DNA of 64,000 nucleotides from Edaphobacter aggregans DSM 19364 (lineage in GTDB: Bacteria > Acidobacteriota > Terriglobia > Terriglobales > Acidobacteriaceae), in the NCBI RefSeq assembly GCF_000745965.1, contig NZ_KN050788.1, forward strand, positions 62,001 through 126,000, written 5' to 3'. Of the stretch, positions 1 to 8,352 are shown piece by piece. The notes beneath the pieces were generated by a model, which did no database searches, was not told the origin of the DNA, and saw only the letters and a list, made by a program, of their open reading frames with translations. Each line of letters starts with the position of its first letter. The first letter of the stretch is position 1. A program made the position numbers and the translations under genes.

Positions 1-1104
1 TCCAACCGCCTCCAGGTCATCTACGAAGCCAGCAAGAAGACCTGGGTCGAACCCATCATCCCCGCCGACGCCGACGGCACCGAGATCTCCCACGACGGCC
101 GCGTCATGGAGATGCTCTCCGAGCACACCCTCGAAGGCTGGTTCGAAGGCTACGTCCTCACCGGCCGCCACGGCTTCCTCTCCTCCTACGAGGCCTTCGT
201 CCACATCATCGACTCCATGTTCAACCAGCACGCTAAGTGGCTCGAGAAGAGCAAGCTCGAGCTCCGCTGGCGCGCCCCCGTCTCCTCCATCAACCTCCTC
301 ATCACCTCACTTGTCTGGCGCCAGGACCACAACGGCTTCACCCACCAGGACCCCGGCTTCATCGACGTCGTCTCCAACAAGAGCCCGCACGTCACCCGCA
401 TCTACCTTCCTCCCGATGCCAACTGCCTGCTCTCCGTCGCCGACCACTGCCTCCGCAGCACCAACTACGTCAACGTCATCGTCGCCGACAAGGCGCCCCA
501 CCTCCAATACCTCACCATGGACGAAGCCATCCGCCACTGCACCAAGGGCATCGGCATCTGGGACTTCGCCTCCACCGACGCCGGCCACGAGCCTGACGTC
601 GTCATCGCCTGCGCTGGCGACATCCCCACCGCCGAAGCCCTCGCCGCCACCGCGATCCTCCGCGAGAATTGCAGCGACCTCAAAATCCGCTTCATCAACG
701 TCGTCGATCTCTTCCGCCTCATGCCCGAGGCCGAACACCCGCACGGCCTCTCCGACCGCGAATTCGACTCACTCTTCACCATCGACAAGCCCGTCATCTT
801 CAACTATCACGCCTACGCCAACCTCATCCACAAGTTCACCTACCGCCGCCGCAACCACGCCAACATCCACGTCCGCGGCTACAAGGAGCAGGGCAACATC
901 AACACGCCGCTCGAGCTCGCCATCGTCAACCAGATCGATCGCTTCGACATCGCCATCGACGTGATTGACCGCGTCCCGCGCCTCCAGGCCACCGCAGCCC
1001 ATCTCAAAGACTGGCTCAAGGACCAGATCATCGACAGCGTCAACTACGCCCACGAACACGGCATCGATCGCAAAGAGATCACTGACTGGAAGTGGCCCTT
1101 CTAG
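1..1104 (+). CDS. xfp: Phosphoketolase, C-terminal part (5' end outside window)
   Basis: This is the last 367 codons of a thiamine-diphosphate phosphoketolase, which cleaves xylulose-5-P (and often fructose-6-P) with phosphate to acetyl-P and an aldose phosphate in the cytoplasm. The frame is open from base 1, so the start lies upstream. Family-typical segments are visible: a pyrimidine-domain stretch ending GRHGFLSSYEAF, then NKSPHVTRIYLPPDANCLL, then the C-terminal domain with APHLQYL, CAGDIPTAEALAA and INVVDLFRLMP, and the end segment VRGYKEQGNINTPLELA. The gene ends ITDWKWPF and is followed by a terminator-like hairpin. The next gene is more than 400 bp away, so it is probably the last gene of its transcript. 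The family call is secure; substrate preference cannot be read from this part. Confidence 0.95.
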   Translation, partial: SNRLQVIYEASKKTWVEPIIPADADGTEISHDGRVMEMLSEHTLEGWFEGYVLTGRHGFLSSYEAFVHIIDSMFNQHAKWLEKSKLELRWRAPVSSINLLITSLVWRQDHNGFTHQDPGFIDVVSNKSPHVTRIYLPPDANCLLSVADHCLRSTNYVNVIVADKAPHLQYLTMDEAIRHCTKGIGIWDFASTDAGHEPDVVIACAGDIPTAEALAATAILRENCSDLKIRFINVVDLFRLMPEAEHPHGLSDREFDSLFTIDKPVIFNYHAYANLIHKFTYRRRNHANIHVRGYKEQGNINTPLELAIVNQIDRFDIAIDVIDRVPRLQATAAHLKDWLKDQIIDSVNYAHEHGIDRKEITDWKWPF

Positions 1105-1129
1105 ATTCCTTCCTCACTGTCAAAACGCA

Positions 1130-1160
1130 AAGCCACACCCGCAGGCAAGGGGTGAGGCTT
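1130..1160 (+). terminator. Terminator-like hairpin after phosphoketolase
   Basis: AAGCC-A-CACCC at 1130-1140 pairs with GGGTG-A-GGCTT at 1150-1160: ten base pairs with one A/A mismatch and a 9-nt loop, 26 bp after the phosphoketolase stop. The following bases (CTTCGTCC) are only mildly T-rich. Confidence 0.5.
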
Positions 1161-1445
1161 CTTCGTCCCTGAGAATTATGCAGATACAGCGAGAAGATCT
1201 CTTTAAAGCAGGCTGCATGTTGAAGGCCCCGCAAGCGCCCTAAGGCCAGCCGCTCCATTGCAATCGCCGATCGAAGATCCCTAAGGAACAGCTGCACGCA
1301 GCGCCATAGCTCTCTCCCGATCGTCGCCCTACGCGCGATAAAGACCAATGTCGAAAACATTCGGTTCTGTCGGTATTTCGACGGAGACCCTGACGCGTTC
1401 CAAACATTCTAAGACCTCCACGGAACAACGCTTCTGAAATCAGTT

Positions 1446-1480
1446 GCATTTGCAGATTTCGTTTTTGGCAACGCAAATGC
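1446..1480. promoter_or_regulatory. Inverted repeat GCATTTGC-N19-GCAAATGC
   Basis: GCATTTGC at 1446-1453 is the exact reverse complement of GCAAATGC at 1473-1480. It lies 56 bp before the start of the 57-aa omega-like gene, where an operator or leader hairpin could sit. No regulator is assigned. Confidence 0.35.
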
Positions 1481-1535
1481 ACTATTGAAGGCTATCGAAG
1501 AGCTAAAGCAGCCTTCGAGACCGAAGGAGGACAAA

Positions 1536-1709
1536 ATGCGATCTGAACTGATTTTCGGCGCAATAACCCACGTTTCAAATCGTTACCTGCTTATCAAACT
1601 TGCCGCTAAGGCAACCCGCAAATTTCACAGGCCAAACACTCGCATTCAGGACACGACGAACGATGTGCTTATGTACTTCAGCCGGTCGAGCCCGATATCC
1701 ACCGTGTGA
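1536..1709 (+). CDS. Small RNA polymerase omega-subunit-like protein (57 aa)
   Basis: The start is fixed by a strong Shine-Dalgarno (GAAGGAGG) just before the ATG; an upstream ATG at 1485 in the same frame lacks one. The segment HVSNRYLLIKLAAKATRK (residues 12-29) resembles the start of RpoZ, which has a V-x-NRF-x-LV-x-LAA-x-RAR pattern, and it is followed by a basic PNTRIQDTTNDVL stretch. RpoZ binds and stabilises the beta' subunit, so a role at RNA polymerase is inferred from this resemblance alone. The next gene, 61 bp downstream on the same strand, encodes a sigma-like protein. Whether this is the main omega subunit, a paralogue, or an unrelated small protein cannot be settled here. Confidence 0.6.
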   Translation: MRSELIFGAITHVSNRYLLIKLAAKATRKFHRPNTRIQDTTNDVLMYFSRSSPISTV

Positions 1710-1770
1710 TAAACCCCGCAACCGGCAGCCATTCGGTTGCACTGCGCAAGCTACAAGAAAGAGGATGAAT

Positions 1771-2331
1771 ATGTTGGACCCCACTCACATCTTTGACGAG
1801 AAAGCTACAAGCTACGCAACCGGAGCGGACTTCTGGAATGTCTTGACTGACGAGATGAACAGCCTGTACCTGTTGTCGTTTCTCCTCACCGCTGACCTCG
1901 ATAAAGCCGGGCAGTGCCTTTTCAGCGGGATGGGAGAATATGAAGAGGAGATCGGTGTCTTCATGGCTCGGGCACGAGCGCGGGCTCGACGCACGATTCT
2001 CAAGCATGCGATCTGGATGATCACGCCTGCACCGGAGCGTGCAGATGAGTTTTCGTTCACTCCTTTCAGACCATCCGCAGCATCTGGCGCAATCAATCTC
2101 TTTGAAGCGATTCTTGGACTCAATGCGTTCGAGCGCTTTGTCTATGTGATGTCGGTTCTCGAAAAGCAGTCCGATGACGAATGCTCGACTCTCTTGAGAT
2201 GCTCGCGGCGGGATGTCATCGTTGCACGCGCACTGGCACTCGAACGGCTGGCAACCGCATACAATACCTACAATCAACCTGTTGAGGCCGTGGGGGCCTG
2301 GCCAGCAATGTTCGCGAGTCATTGCGCCTGA
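1771..2331 (+). CDS. Sigma-factor-like regulatory protein (186 aa)
   Basis: I chose ATG 1771 because AGAGGA at 1760-1765 gives 5-nt spacing; ATG 1765 in the same frame is possible. The N-terminal half (about residues 20-80) has an acidic/aromatic helix followed by ARARARARRTILKHAI, reminiscent of ECF sigma region 2. Residues about 110-170 contain GLNAFERFVYVMSVLE then DDECSTLLRCSRRDVIVARALAL, which reads like a region 4 helix-turn-helix. Similar proteins are common in Acidobacteria and are usually left as hypothetical or sigma-like. The role is therefore probably transcriptional, but core-enzyme binding is unproven. It follows the omega-like gene with the same orientation, and a true ECF gene points back at it from 3231. 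Confidence 0.6.
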   Translation: MLDPTHIFDEKATSYATGADFWNVLTDEMNSLYLLSFLLTADLDKAGQCLFSGMGEYEEEIGVFMARARARARRTILKHAIWMITPAPERADEFSFTPFRPSAASGAINLFEAILGLNAFERFVYVMSVLEKQSDDECSTLLRCSRRDVIVARALALERLATAYNTYNQPVEAVGAWPAMFASHCA

Positions 2332-2562
2332 CGTGCAAATCACCTTCCGCGCGGACGAATGGGATTCACATTCAATTGAAGTCTTTACACCGCCACCAGA
2401 CTCTTGATGGAATCCCCAGTTTCGCCAGCCAGTGCAAAGAATCAGAATTGATGGGCGCTATCGTCGGCGTCCCTGCGTTGGGAATAGGAAACATCGTACT
2501 CCCTGGAACCCGATCTCGGAGGTTCCCGTCGGCAGGACACTAAGACGAGCTATAGGCAATAA

Positions 2563-3231
2563 TCAGCAATCAGCGGTAGCCTTGATCCCGCAGGCACTGT
2601 CTGAATTGGCTCTGAGAACCAGCCTTGATCTGTGCGCATTAAGCTCTTGGCCTATCATCCGCCTAAGCTTGGCGCGTGCACGGGATACTTGAGCCCTGAC
2701 CGTTACGTCTGACACTCCCAGGATGTGCGCTGCTTCGCTTATGGTCATCCCATCCAGTTCACGCAACTGGAATGCCCTGCGCAACGAAGGAGGAAGTTTC
2801 GCTACGTGTCGCGTGAGATGTCCAAACAATTCCGACTTCATATAATCAGCTTCTGGACCTGGCTTGCCGTCTGCCAATCGTTCTGACAGGGAATAGCCCT
2901 GCTCCTCATCCCGAAAACGCTCATCAAGCGGTGTATGGATCTGACCTCGCCGTCTGCGCAACTTCGTCAGCGCAGCGTTGATAACGATGGTGGTCAACCA
3001 GGTCGACATCTTCGAGCGCCCCTTGAATTGCCCTAAATGCCTGCATGCGGACAGCAGTGCATCCTGGACCGCATCCTCGGCATCGGCAGCATTCCCCAGG
3101 TATCGATAAGCCCTTCTGTAAAACGACGGCATGCTCCGGGCAAGAACGTCCTGCATCTCTTGAATTTCCTGTTCAAAAATGCAGACATCGAGACGCTGCC
3201 CGCTTGCGATATTTGACCCTGTCTCTTGCAT
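2563..3231 (-). CDS. ECF-type RNA polymerase sigma factor (sigma-70 family)
   Basis: This 222-aa protein has the ECF layout. Region 2 (about residues 35-95) includes YRRAYRYLGNAADAEDAVQDALL and the -10 recognition helix near FKGRSKMSTWLTTIVINAAL. Region 4 (about residues 150-205) includes LPPSLRRAFQLRELDGM, then the HTH ISEAAHILGVSDVTVRAQVSRARAKLR. The start at 3231 (MQETGSN) follows GAGAGG; a frame extension to 3279 adds residues unlike the family. No anti-sigma factor gene is adjacent, which is unusual for an ECF, so its control may lie elsewhere or in its own C-terminal 25-residue tail. The gene is divergent from the split activator genes that follow. Confidence 0.9.
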   Translation of the reverse strand: MQETGSNIASGQRLDVCIFEQEIQEMQDVLARSMPSFYRRAYRYLGNAADAEDAVQDALLSACRHLGQFKGRSKMSTWLTTIVINAALTKLRRRRGQIHTPLDERFRDEEQGYSLSERLADGKPGPEADYMKSELFGHLTRHVAKLPPSLRRAFQLRELDGMTISEAAHILGVSDVTVRAQVSRARAKLRRMIGQELNAHRSRLVLRANSDSACGIKATADC

Positions 3232-3737
3232 GTTGCTGTCACCTCTCGGTTCCACTGCGATATGCACGCCGACAGCCAACCAATCGTCGGATGAATTAGT
3301 GGCGCCTTTTCAGTGGTATACGTGAGCCGATGAGTTGACGATGACCTCATTCAACTCCGAACATAGCGTCATGGAATCGACAGGTGTCCGAATTTCGACG
3401 GGACGATCTCTCTATTACCACCGAGCAGAGAATGAACATCTGAAACGTCCTCTGCCAAAAAACCAGACAGAACTGGCATGGGACTTCGGATCAGCCGATC
3501 CAGCGTGGAACGAAAGGCGGCGCCTGTGGGTCACCGGCAAATCCCCACGCGGCGCGACTTGGCGCGACTTATTGTTTCACTTTACCCATTCAACTCGAAG
3601 CAAATGAATGAGCCGGAAGGCCCCATGGCCCTTCTTCATTGGAGCGATGCCGAAGCCCGCCTATCCATGGCCGTATAAAGGGGCACCTATACCAAAGAAT
3701 AATGGTGCCATTGGTCGTGTTCTATTACACTTTCGGC
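3232..3737. other. Divergent intergenic region, ECF sigma to receiver gene
   Basis: It holds an open frame at 3338-3607 (+) with no ribosome site or recognisable domain, which I do not call. An inverted repeat lies at 3682-3709. Promoters for both flanking genes should be here but none matches consensus well. Confidence 0.4.
3682..3709. promoter_or_regulatory. Inverted repeat GGCACC-N16-GGTGCC before receiver gene
   Basis: GGCACC at 3682-3687 and GGTGCC at 3704-3709 are exact inverted copies with a 16-nt AT-rich spacer (TATACCAAAGAATAAT). It ends 28 bp before the receiver gene start, where an operator or activator site would sit. Confidence 0.4.
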
Positions 3738-4115
3738 ATGGCTATGCAAGGGAAGACGAAACTCGTGGCGATTGTCGATGACGATCATTCGATACGCGGC
3801 GCGGTGGAGGGTCTCCTGAAAGCAGCCGGAGTGCAGTCGCAAGCGTTTGCATCGGCAGAGGACTTTCTCAAGTCCGGCCAACAACATCACACTGCCTGCC
3901 TGATCGCGGATATCCGCATGCCAGGAATCTCCGGTCTTGAATTGCAGGAAAGGCTGAATGCTGAGCATTGCAGAATTCCAACCATCTTCATCACAGCGCA
4001 CGGCGACGCACAAATGCGGATGCGAGCGTTGAGAGCTGGAGCCGTGGAATTTCTCGCAAAGCCATTCGACGATGAAGCCCTGATCGAAACTGTTCGAGCT
4101 GCTCTGGAGAGTTGA
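3738..4115 (+). CDS. Stand-alone response-regulator receiver domain (FixJ-like, 125 aa)
   Basis: The protein is a receiver domain and nothing else. Acidic residues D14-D16 (AIVDDDHS), the phospho-acceptor D58 (LIADIRMPG), T86 (FITAHGD) and K108 (FLAKPFDD) are all present, so it should be phosphorylated by a histidine kinase. The sequence is closest to FixJ/NodW-type receivers, which normally carry a LuxR HTH that is missing here. The gene begins at ATG 3738; upstream in-frame codons are not receiver-like. The AAA+ activator gene lies 37 bp downstream on the same strand, so the pair may act as a split NtrC-type regulator. No histidine kinase gene is adjacent. Confidence 0.85.
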   Translation: MAMQGKTKLVAIVDDDHSIRGAVEGLLKAAGVQSQAFASAEDFLKSGQQHHTACLIADIRMPGISGLELQERLNAEHCRIPTIFITAHGDAQMRMRALRAGAVEFLAKPFDDEALIETVRAALES

Positions 4116-4152
4116 GCCCGATAAGGAGCATGCACCGGGCCGAGGAGGTAAC

Positions 4153-5154
4153 GTGAGAGCTTTCGGAAATATCGAAGCTGGCGACCAGACCTCTCCGGAG
4201 CGAAGGTTCCAGCAACTCATAGGCAACAGCCCGGCTTTGGAGGCAGTGCTCGAACAAGTCGAACGCGTCGCCCCTACGGATTCCACCGTCCTGATCCAGG
4301 GTGAAACGGGTACCGGCAAGGAGCTGATAGCGCGAGCGATTCACAATATCAGTTCGCGGTGCGGTCGCTCATTCGTAAAACTGAATTGCGCTGCAATTCC
4401 GCTCGATCTACTGGAGAGTGAGCTTTTTGGCCACGAGAAGGGCGCCTTTACCGGAGCCATCGCGCAAAGAATTGGTCGTTTCGACCTCGCCAATAAAGGA
4501 ACTCTCTTCCTGGACGAAGTGGGCGATATTCCGTTGGCGCTGCAGCCTAAACTGCTGCGCGTGCTGCAGGAACAGGAGTTCGAGCGTTTGGGCAGCACGC
4601 AGACTCACCACGTCGACGTTCGCCTGGTGGCCGCAACGAATCGCGACCTGACGGACATGGTGCAACGGTGCGAGTTTCGCAGTGACCTCTACTATCGTCT
4701 CAACGTATTTCCAATCTCACTGCCGCCCCTGCGGGCGCGCCGCGAAGACATTCCCGCCCTGGTAAATCACTTCGTCGAGATCTTCTGCCGCCGGATGGGT
4801 AAACAGATCGAACATATTCCTCCGGAGACAATGTTTGCTCTCCGCTCGTACTCGTGGCCGGGGAACGTCCGCGAGTTGCAGAATCTGATCGAACGGGCCG
4901 TGATCCTTTCTAACCTTGGAGTACTAATCAATCCTCTGCCCGCAGCACCTAAGGATCCCCTCGTATTCCCTGCTACAACTACCATGAAAGACTCCGAACG
5001 CTCCTTGATTCTGAGGACGCTCGAAGCAGTTGGCTGGGTGATCGGCGGCCCAAAAGGCGCAGCGACCAAACTAGGCTTGAAGCGCACGACTCTGATCTGC
5101 AAGATGCAGAAGCTGGGCATCTTCCGGCCGGGCGCCGAGGGGAGAATATTATGA
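4153..5154 (+). CDS. Sigma-54 interaction AAA+ activator with Fis-type HTH, no receiver
   Basis: This is an enhancer-binding protein that should remodel sigma-54 holoenzyme using ATP. The GTG start is set by GGAGGT six bases upstream. The AAA+ domain starts almost at once: Walker A GETGTGKE (50-57), the sigma-54 loop GAFTGA (97-102), Walker B GTLFLDEVGD (116-125), the arginine-finger region near RSDLYYRLNVFPISLPPLR, and SWPGNVRELQNLIERAV. A Fis-like HTH follows (about residues 285-325, GAATKLGLKRTTLICKMQKLGI). No GAF, PAS or receiver domain fits in the short N-terminus, so the signal input is probably supplied in trans, most simply by the receiver protein encoded just upstream. The target promoters are not known. 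Confidence 0.93.
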   Translation: MRAFGNIEAGDQTSPERRFQQLIGNSPALEAVLEQVERVAPTDSTVLIQGETGTGKELIARAIHNISSRCGRSFVKLNCAAIPLDLLESELFGHEKGAFTGAIAQRIGRFDLANKGTLFLDEVGDIPLALQPKLLRVLQEQEFERLGSTQTHHVDVRLVAATNRDLTDMVQRCEFRSDLYYRLNVFPISLPPLRARREDIPALVNHFVEIFCRRMGKQIEHIPPETMFALRSYSWPGNVRELQNLIERAVILSNLGVLINPLPAAPKDPLVFPATTTMKDSERSLILRTLEAVGWVIGGPKGAATKLGLKRTTLICKMQKLGIFRPGAEGRIL

Positions 5155-5491
5155 ATCCAATGCCGGAGTCGGTTTCCCTTTCTGGATAGTTCCCGTGGCA
5201 AAGCCCTCGCGAATCTTCCACGACGTGTGCGCGTATTGACTGACATCGAGCGAGGGATCAAGGCCAAAAGCTCAACCCCACCACGCCGGCAGAACGGTCA
5301 ACCAGAGTATCGCCCGCTGCGCTATTTCCATACGACGAGTACATCATAATCCGATCCGCCACCCCGGAAGATTAGCTCTGAAAACTGGTTGCTGTTACCG
5401 TTCTGAAGCGCTCCATTACGGGCCTGCGCAATGCTTCGCCTCGAATGCTCCCCAGGCCAATGTGATAGCCAGCCGGTACTACTAGCTCAGT
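5155..5491. other. Convergent intergenic region after the activator gene
   Basis: The two flanking genes converge here. I see no gene and no clear hairpin with a T-tract. A 16-nt stretch at 5491-5506 also occurs at 3350-3365 but is expected by chance. Confidence 0.4.
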
Positions 5492-6946
5492 TCAACTCCG
5501 AACATACTGCGATTCCGCCGGCGCCTGGTAGCTGACGCCGAGGTGTGGCGTCTCCAGCCTTTGGTTCAGCCGGTGTCGTGAGTTCAGGCAGGCCTCCAGC
5601 ATCCCCGTGGTCAGCAGAGTACGCCGAACGGGATACGGCGTCTTTCGCTCCTGATACATCTGGTCGATCTTCGCCGTGAGGCAGGCCGAGTACGTCTCGT
5701 TCGGAGCCACCGGCATGAAGAACTGCGTGGACACAATCTCTTGGCCCGCGAGACGCGCGGAGATGTTGAAATCGCGAATCGCTCCGTTCAGCATCAGCAG
5801 CGTCCCCTTGGTCCCGTCCGTGTACTCGATGCAATAAGCAGCGGGATCTTTGACCAGCTGCGGCAGAACGCCGTCGCCGACAAGATCCTGTGGACGGCCA
5901 TCCAGCAACGACAGACCCAAGGGCGTATCGCTGCGCGAGAGCGCCGAGCTCAGCAGCTCTTTGGACCAGCGCCACGCCTGCCCGGCGGCCCACACCTCAT
6001 CCCCCTCAAGCAGCTGCACCGACTTCACTCCGCTCTCGCCACCCTTGCGGCGCTCCAGCATGCACTGCATGGCTTCGAGCGCGTCAAAGTCCGTGCCATC
6101 AAACCCTCCCACCCCGACCATCACCGCCTCCTCGACCCGCGCGCCCAGCGGAACGTCCACGTCAGGCAGCCGCCACGTAACGGGCATCGACGATCCAGCC
6201 ATCAGCGGAAACTTCAGTCGCTCAGCAGTCTTCACCATCCTCTCTGCCTCGGAGAAGCTGAAGGAGAGCTGCTTGTGGTTGAAGTAGGGAATCGAGTGCT
6301 TCTCCGTCTCGAAGACCTGCGCACACTGCTCGAAGAAGTCGTAGCGCGGCAGCAGAACCTGCCCCCTGTCGTTCGTGGGATAGGGAAAGTCGTTGCACTG
6401 TTCAACGATCGCGAGAACCGCATCGACGGCAATCCTATCGCCTCCGCAACGCAGTGCTTCAGGAATGTTGTGGCACAGGCGAAAGCCGAACTGCTGTGCG
6501 CGCGCCTGGCTCAGATCGCTACTAAGTCCCTGTTCTTCCGACGAAGGCGCCATCGGCTCCCAGCGCTCTTCGGGAGTCCGCTTGGCGTCTGCAGGCGAAC
6601 TCGAAGCTGCCGGCGGCCTCGGCTGCTGGCGTCGTGACCTTCCGGTGATGGCCAGCTGGAACTCATTCGGAGCCGCGCTGGCTCTGCGAATCCGCTCGTC
6701 GACATAAACCGAGACCACCTTCACATTCGGCATACGCCAGTCGCCCTCATAAAGAAAGCCAACGAGAAAGCGGTCGGCGATCGTCTGCATGTTCGAACCA
6801 CGACGATAGGTGCTCCCCAGAATCGCGAGACGGATCGGCTGCTGCCCCGATTGCGTCTGGCCCAAGGCAGAGCGCAGCAACGGCGGGTACGCCAGCATGG
6901 AGGAGGACAGCGCGGAATAGCCTACAAAACGGCGACGTGTGAGCAT
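5492..6946 (-). CDS. Conserved protein of unknown function with Tat signal (484 aa)
   Basis: The protein opens with a twin-arginine leader (LTRRRFVGYSALSSSMLA), so it is probably exported folded. After the leader it is homologous along its length to the product of the preceding gene: shared blocks include DRFL-x-G, VVS/TLYVD, FFEQ-x-x-x-VF, SIPYFN-x-K-x-LS, PVTWR-P-V, ALEAMQCM-x-ERRKGGESGV and the C-terminal LETP. It differs by an insert of about 45 residues rich in Arg, Pro, Ser and Ala (about residues 85-140). Its ATG overlaps the previous stop by one base (TAATG) with GGAGG just upstream, so translation is coupled. The function is unknown; there is no recognisable catalytic motif. Confidence 0.8.
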   Translation of the reverse strand: MLTRRRFVGYSALSSSMLAYPPLLRSALGQTQSGQQPIRLAILGSTYRRGSNMQTIADRFLVGFLYEGDWRMPNVKVVSVYVDERIRRASAAPNEFQLAITGRSRRQQPRPPAASSSPADAKRTPEERWEPMAPSSEEQGLSSDLSQARAQQFGFRLCHNIPEALRCGGDRIAVDAVLAIVEQCNDFPYPTNDRGQVLLPRYDFFEQCAQVFETEKHSIPYFNHKQLSFSFSEAERMVKTAERLKFPLMAGSSMPVTWRLPDVDVPLGARVEEAVMVGVGGFDGTDFDALEAMQCMLERRKGGESGVKSVQLLEGDEVWAAGQAWRWSKELLSSALSRSDTPLGLSLLDGRPQDLVGDGVLPQLVKDPAAYCIEYTDGTKGTLLMLNGAIRDFNISARLAGQEIVSTQFFMPVAPNETYSACLTAKIDQMYQERKTPYPVRRTLLTTGMLEACLNSRHRLNQRLETPHLGVSYQAPAESQYVRS

Positions 6947-8157
6947 TAGCTCCTCCAGAAGGTGGACTTGGGATTAGGCTGGTAGATCACAGCCGCGAGG
7001 TTCGGGGTTTCCAGGCGTTGCCCCTTCTTATCACTCTCGACGCCCGCAATCAGCAGCCCGCTGGTCATCAATGTCCGCTCAATCGGATACTGCGCCTTGC
7101 CCGTCAGAAACATCTCTTCGGCGTTGTAGACCAGCGGGCTGAAGAAGCTCGCCAGCGTCGTGCGACCGTCCGGCATCGGCAGATACATCTGCGTGGAGAA
7201 GGGCTTCGCCTGGCCCTCGATCGTCGCAGCGAACGTGAAGTCACGCACCATTCCATTCATCAGGATCATCGTGCTCATCAAGCCGTCGCGATGCCGATAG
7301 TGATAAGCCACCGGATCAGGCACCATAGCCTTCATCTGTTCGATCGTCGGAAAGATGTCCGTGAAGTTCGGATCGCCAGGTCTCAACGTAGCGCTTCGGC
7401 TCAGCGCGGCCTTCACTAACGCCTGCGACCAGACGCCATCCTGATAGGCCTTCCAGAACCTTTCGCCGCGGTAGGTCTCGATCCACTCCACACCGCTCTC
7501 TCCGCCCTTGCGCCGCTCCACCATGCACTGGATCGTCTCCAGGCCGTGAAAGTCGTAGCTGGTCATCCCTCCATAGCCAACCGAGACGGCCTCCTTCGCG
7601 ACAGCACCCAAGGGGAACTCAACCGACGGAACTCTCCACGTGACTGCGAGGCTCGAGCCGCCCTGCAGCGGAAAGTTCAGCTCGTGCGAGACGTCCACCA
7701 TCTTCTTCGACCAGTCCCAGTTCCACGAGAGCTCTTTGTCGTTGAAGTAAGGAACCGAGCGCCCGCTGGCGCGGAAGACCTTCATGATCTGCTCGAAGAA
7801 CTCGTAGTGTGGCCGCATCATGATGCCATTCGGGCTCAGCGGATAAACGCCGTGCTCCGCCACCACGACAACTCCGTCAACAGCCAGCTTGCCCGTCCCG
7901 AGCGTCAGAGCCTCTTCGATCGTCGAGCAGAGCTTCATCCCCGGATGCCGGTCGGCACGCTCCTGGAACAAGTCGCCTTCGCCGTGCTGATCGACGTACA
8001 GCGTCACCACGTCCATCGCAGGCTGGTGATAGGTCCCGTTCCAACCGTAGCCATCGAGGAATCGGTCGATGACATGCTGCGGATGAAGATACTTCTTGTA
8101 CGAGGTGACGATGCCCGCAAGCCGCGGACGTTTGGCAGTTGTTCCGTTGGGAACCAT
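6946..8157 (-). CDS. Conserved protein of unknown function, paralogue without signal (403 aa)
   Basis: First gene of a two-gene leftward operon. It is a paralogue of the next gene but has no signal peptide, so the pair may consist of a cytoplasmic and an exported member. Recognisable family blocks: RPRLAGIVTSYKKYLHP near the N-terminus, DVVTLYVDQHGEGD, KLAVDGVVVVAEHG, HYEFFEQIMKVF, SVPYFNDKELSW, SSLAVTWRVPSVEFPLG, MVERRKGGESGVEW, and MNGMVRDFTFAATI. The regular alternating hydrophobic strands near the N-terminus hint at a Rossmann-like fold, but no GxGxxG is visible. The gene is divergent from the dipeptidase gene at 8353. I do not assign a function. Confidence 0.8.
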   Translation of the reverse strand: MVPNGTTAKRPRLAGIVTSYKKYLHPQHVIDRFLDGYGWNGTYHQPAMDVVTLYVDQHGEGDLFQERADRHPGMKLCSTIEEALTLGTGKLAVDGVVVVAEHGVYPLSPNGIMMRPHYEFFEQIMKVFRASGRSVPYFNDKELSWNWDWSKKMVDVSHELNFPLQGGSSLAVTWRVPSVEFPLGAVAKEAVSVGYGGMTSYDFHGLETIQCMVERRKGGESGVEWIETYRGERFWKAYQDGVWSQALVKAALSRSATLRPGDPNFTDIFPTIEQMKAMVPDPVAYHYRHRDGLMSTMILMNGMVRDFTFAATIEGQAKPFSTQMYLPMPDGRTTLASFFSPLVYNAEEMFLTGKAQYPIERTLMTSGLLIAGVESDKKGQRLETPNLAAVIYQPNPKSTFWRS

Positions 8158-8352
8158 GGCAATCCTTGACGATCGTTATTTCACGGCGATCTGCGATGGC
8201 GAAATCTTACCTATCGAAGTCGTTTTTTCTATAGGTCAAATGTCTTGTCTGCCTCTGGGATAGCTTCGAACGCTGCGATATACTTCCCCCGCGGCTCACT
8301 CGCCTATGAAGCTTCCCTCAACCAGAATCCCTTTTGCCCACGGAGAAGTTCT

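Larger units (their letters stand above)
1105..1535. other. Intergenic region, phosphoketolase to omega-like gene
   Basis: Apart from the hairpin at 1130-1160 and the inverted repeat at 1446-1480, I see nothing convincing here. Short open frames on both strands have no ribosome site and no recognisable product. Confidence 0.5.

Noticed and set aside
3338..3607. Open frame on the plus strand between the ECF sigma and receiver genes
   Set aside because: No Shine-Dalgarno, no domain and no clear coding bias; kept only as a remark in the intergenic entry.
3350..5506. Identical 16-nt word TTCAACTCCGAACATA at 3350-3365 and 5491-5506
   Set aside because: About one such exact 16-mer pair is expected by chance in a window of this size, and one copy lies in the end of a coding sequence.
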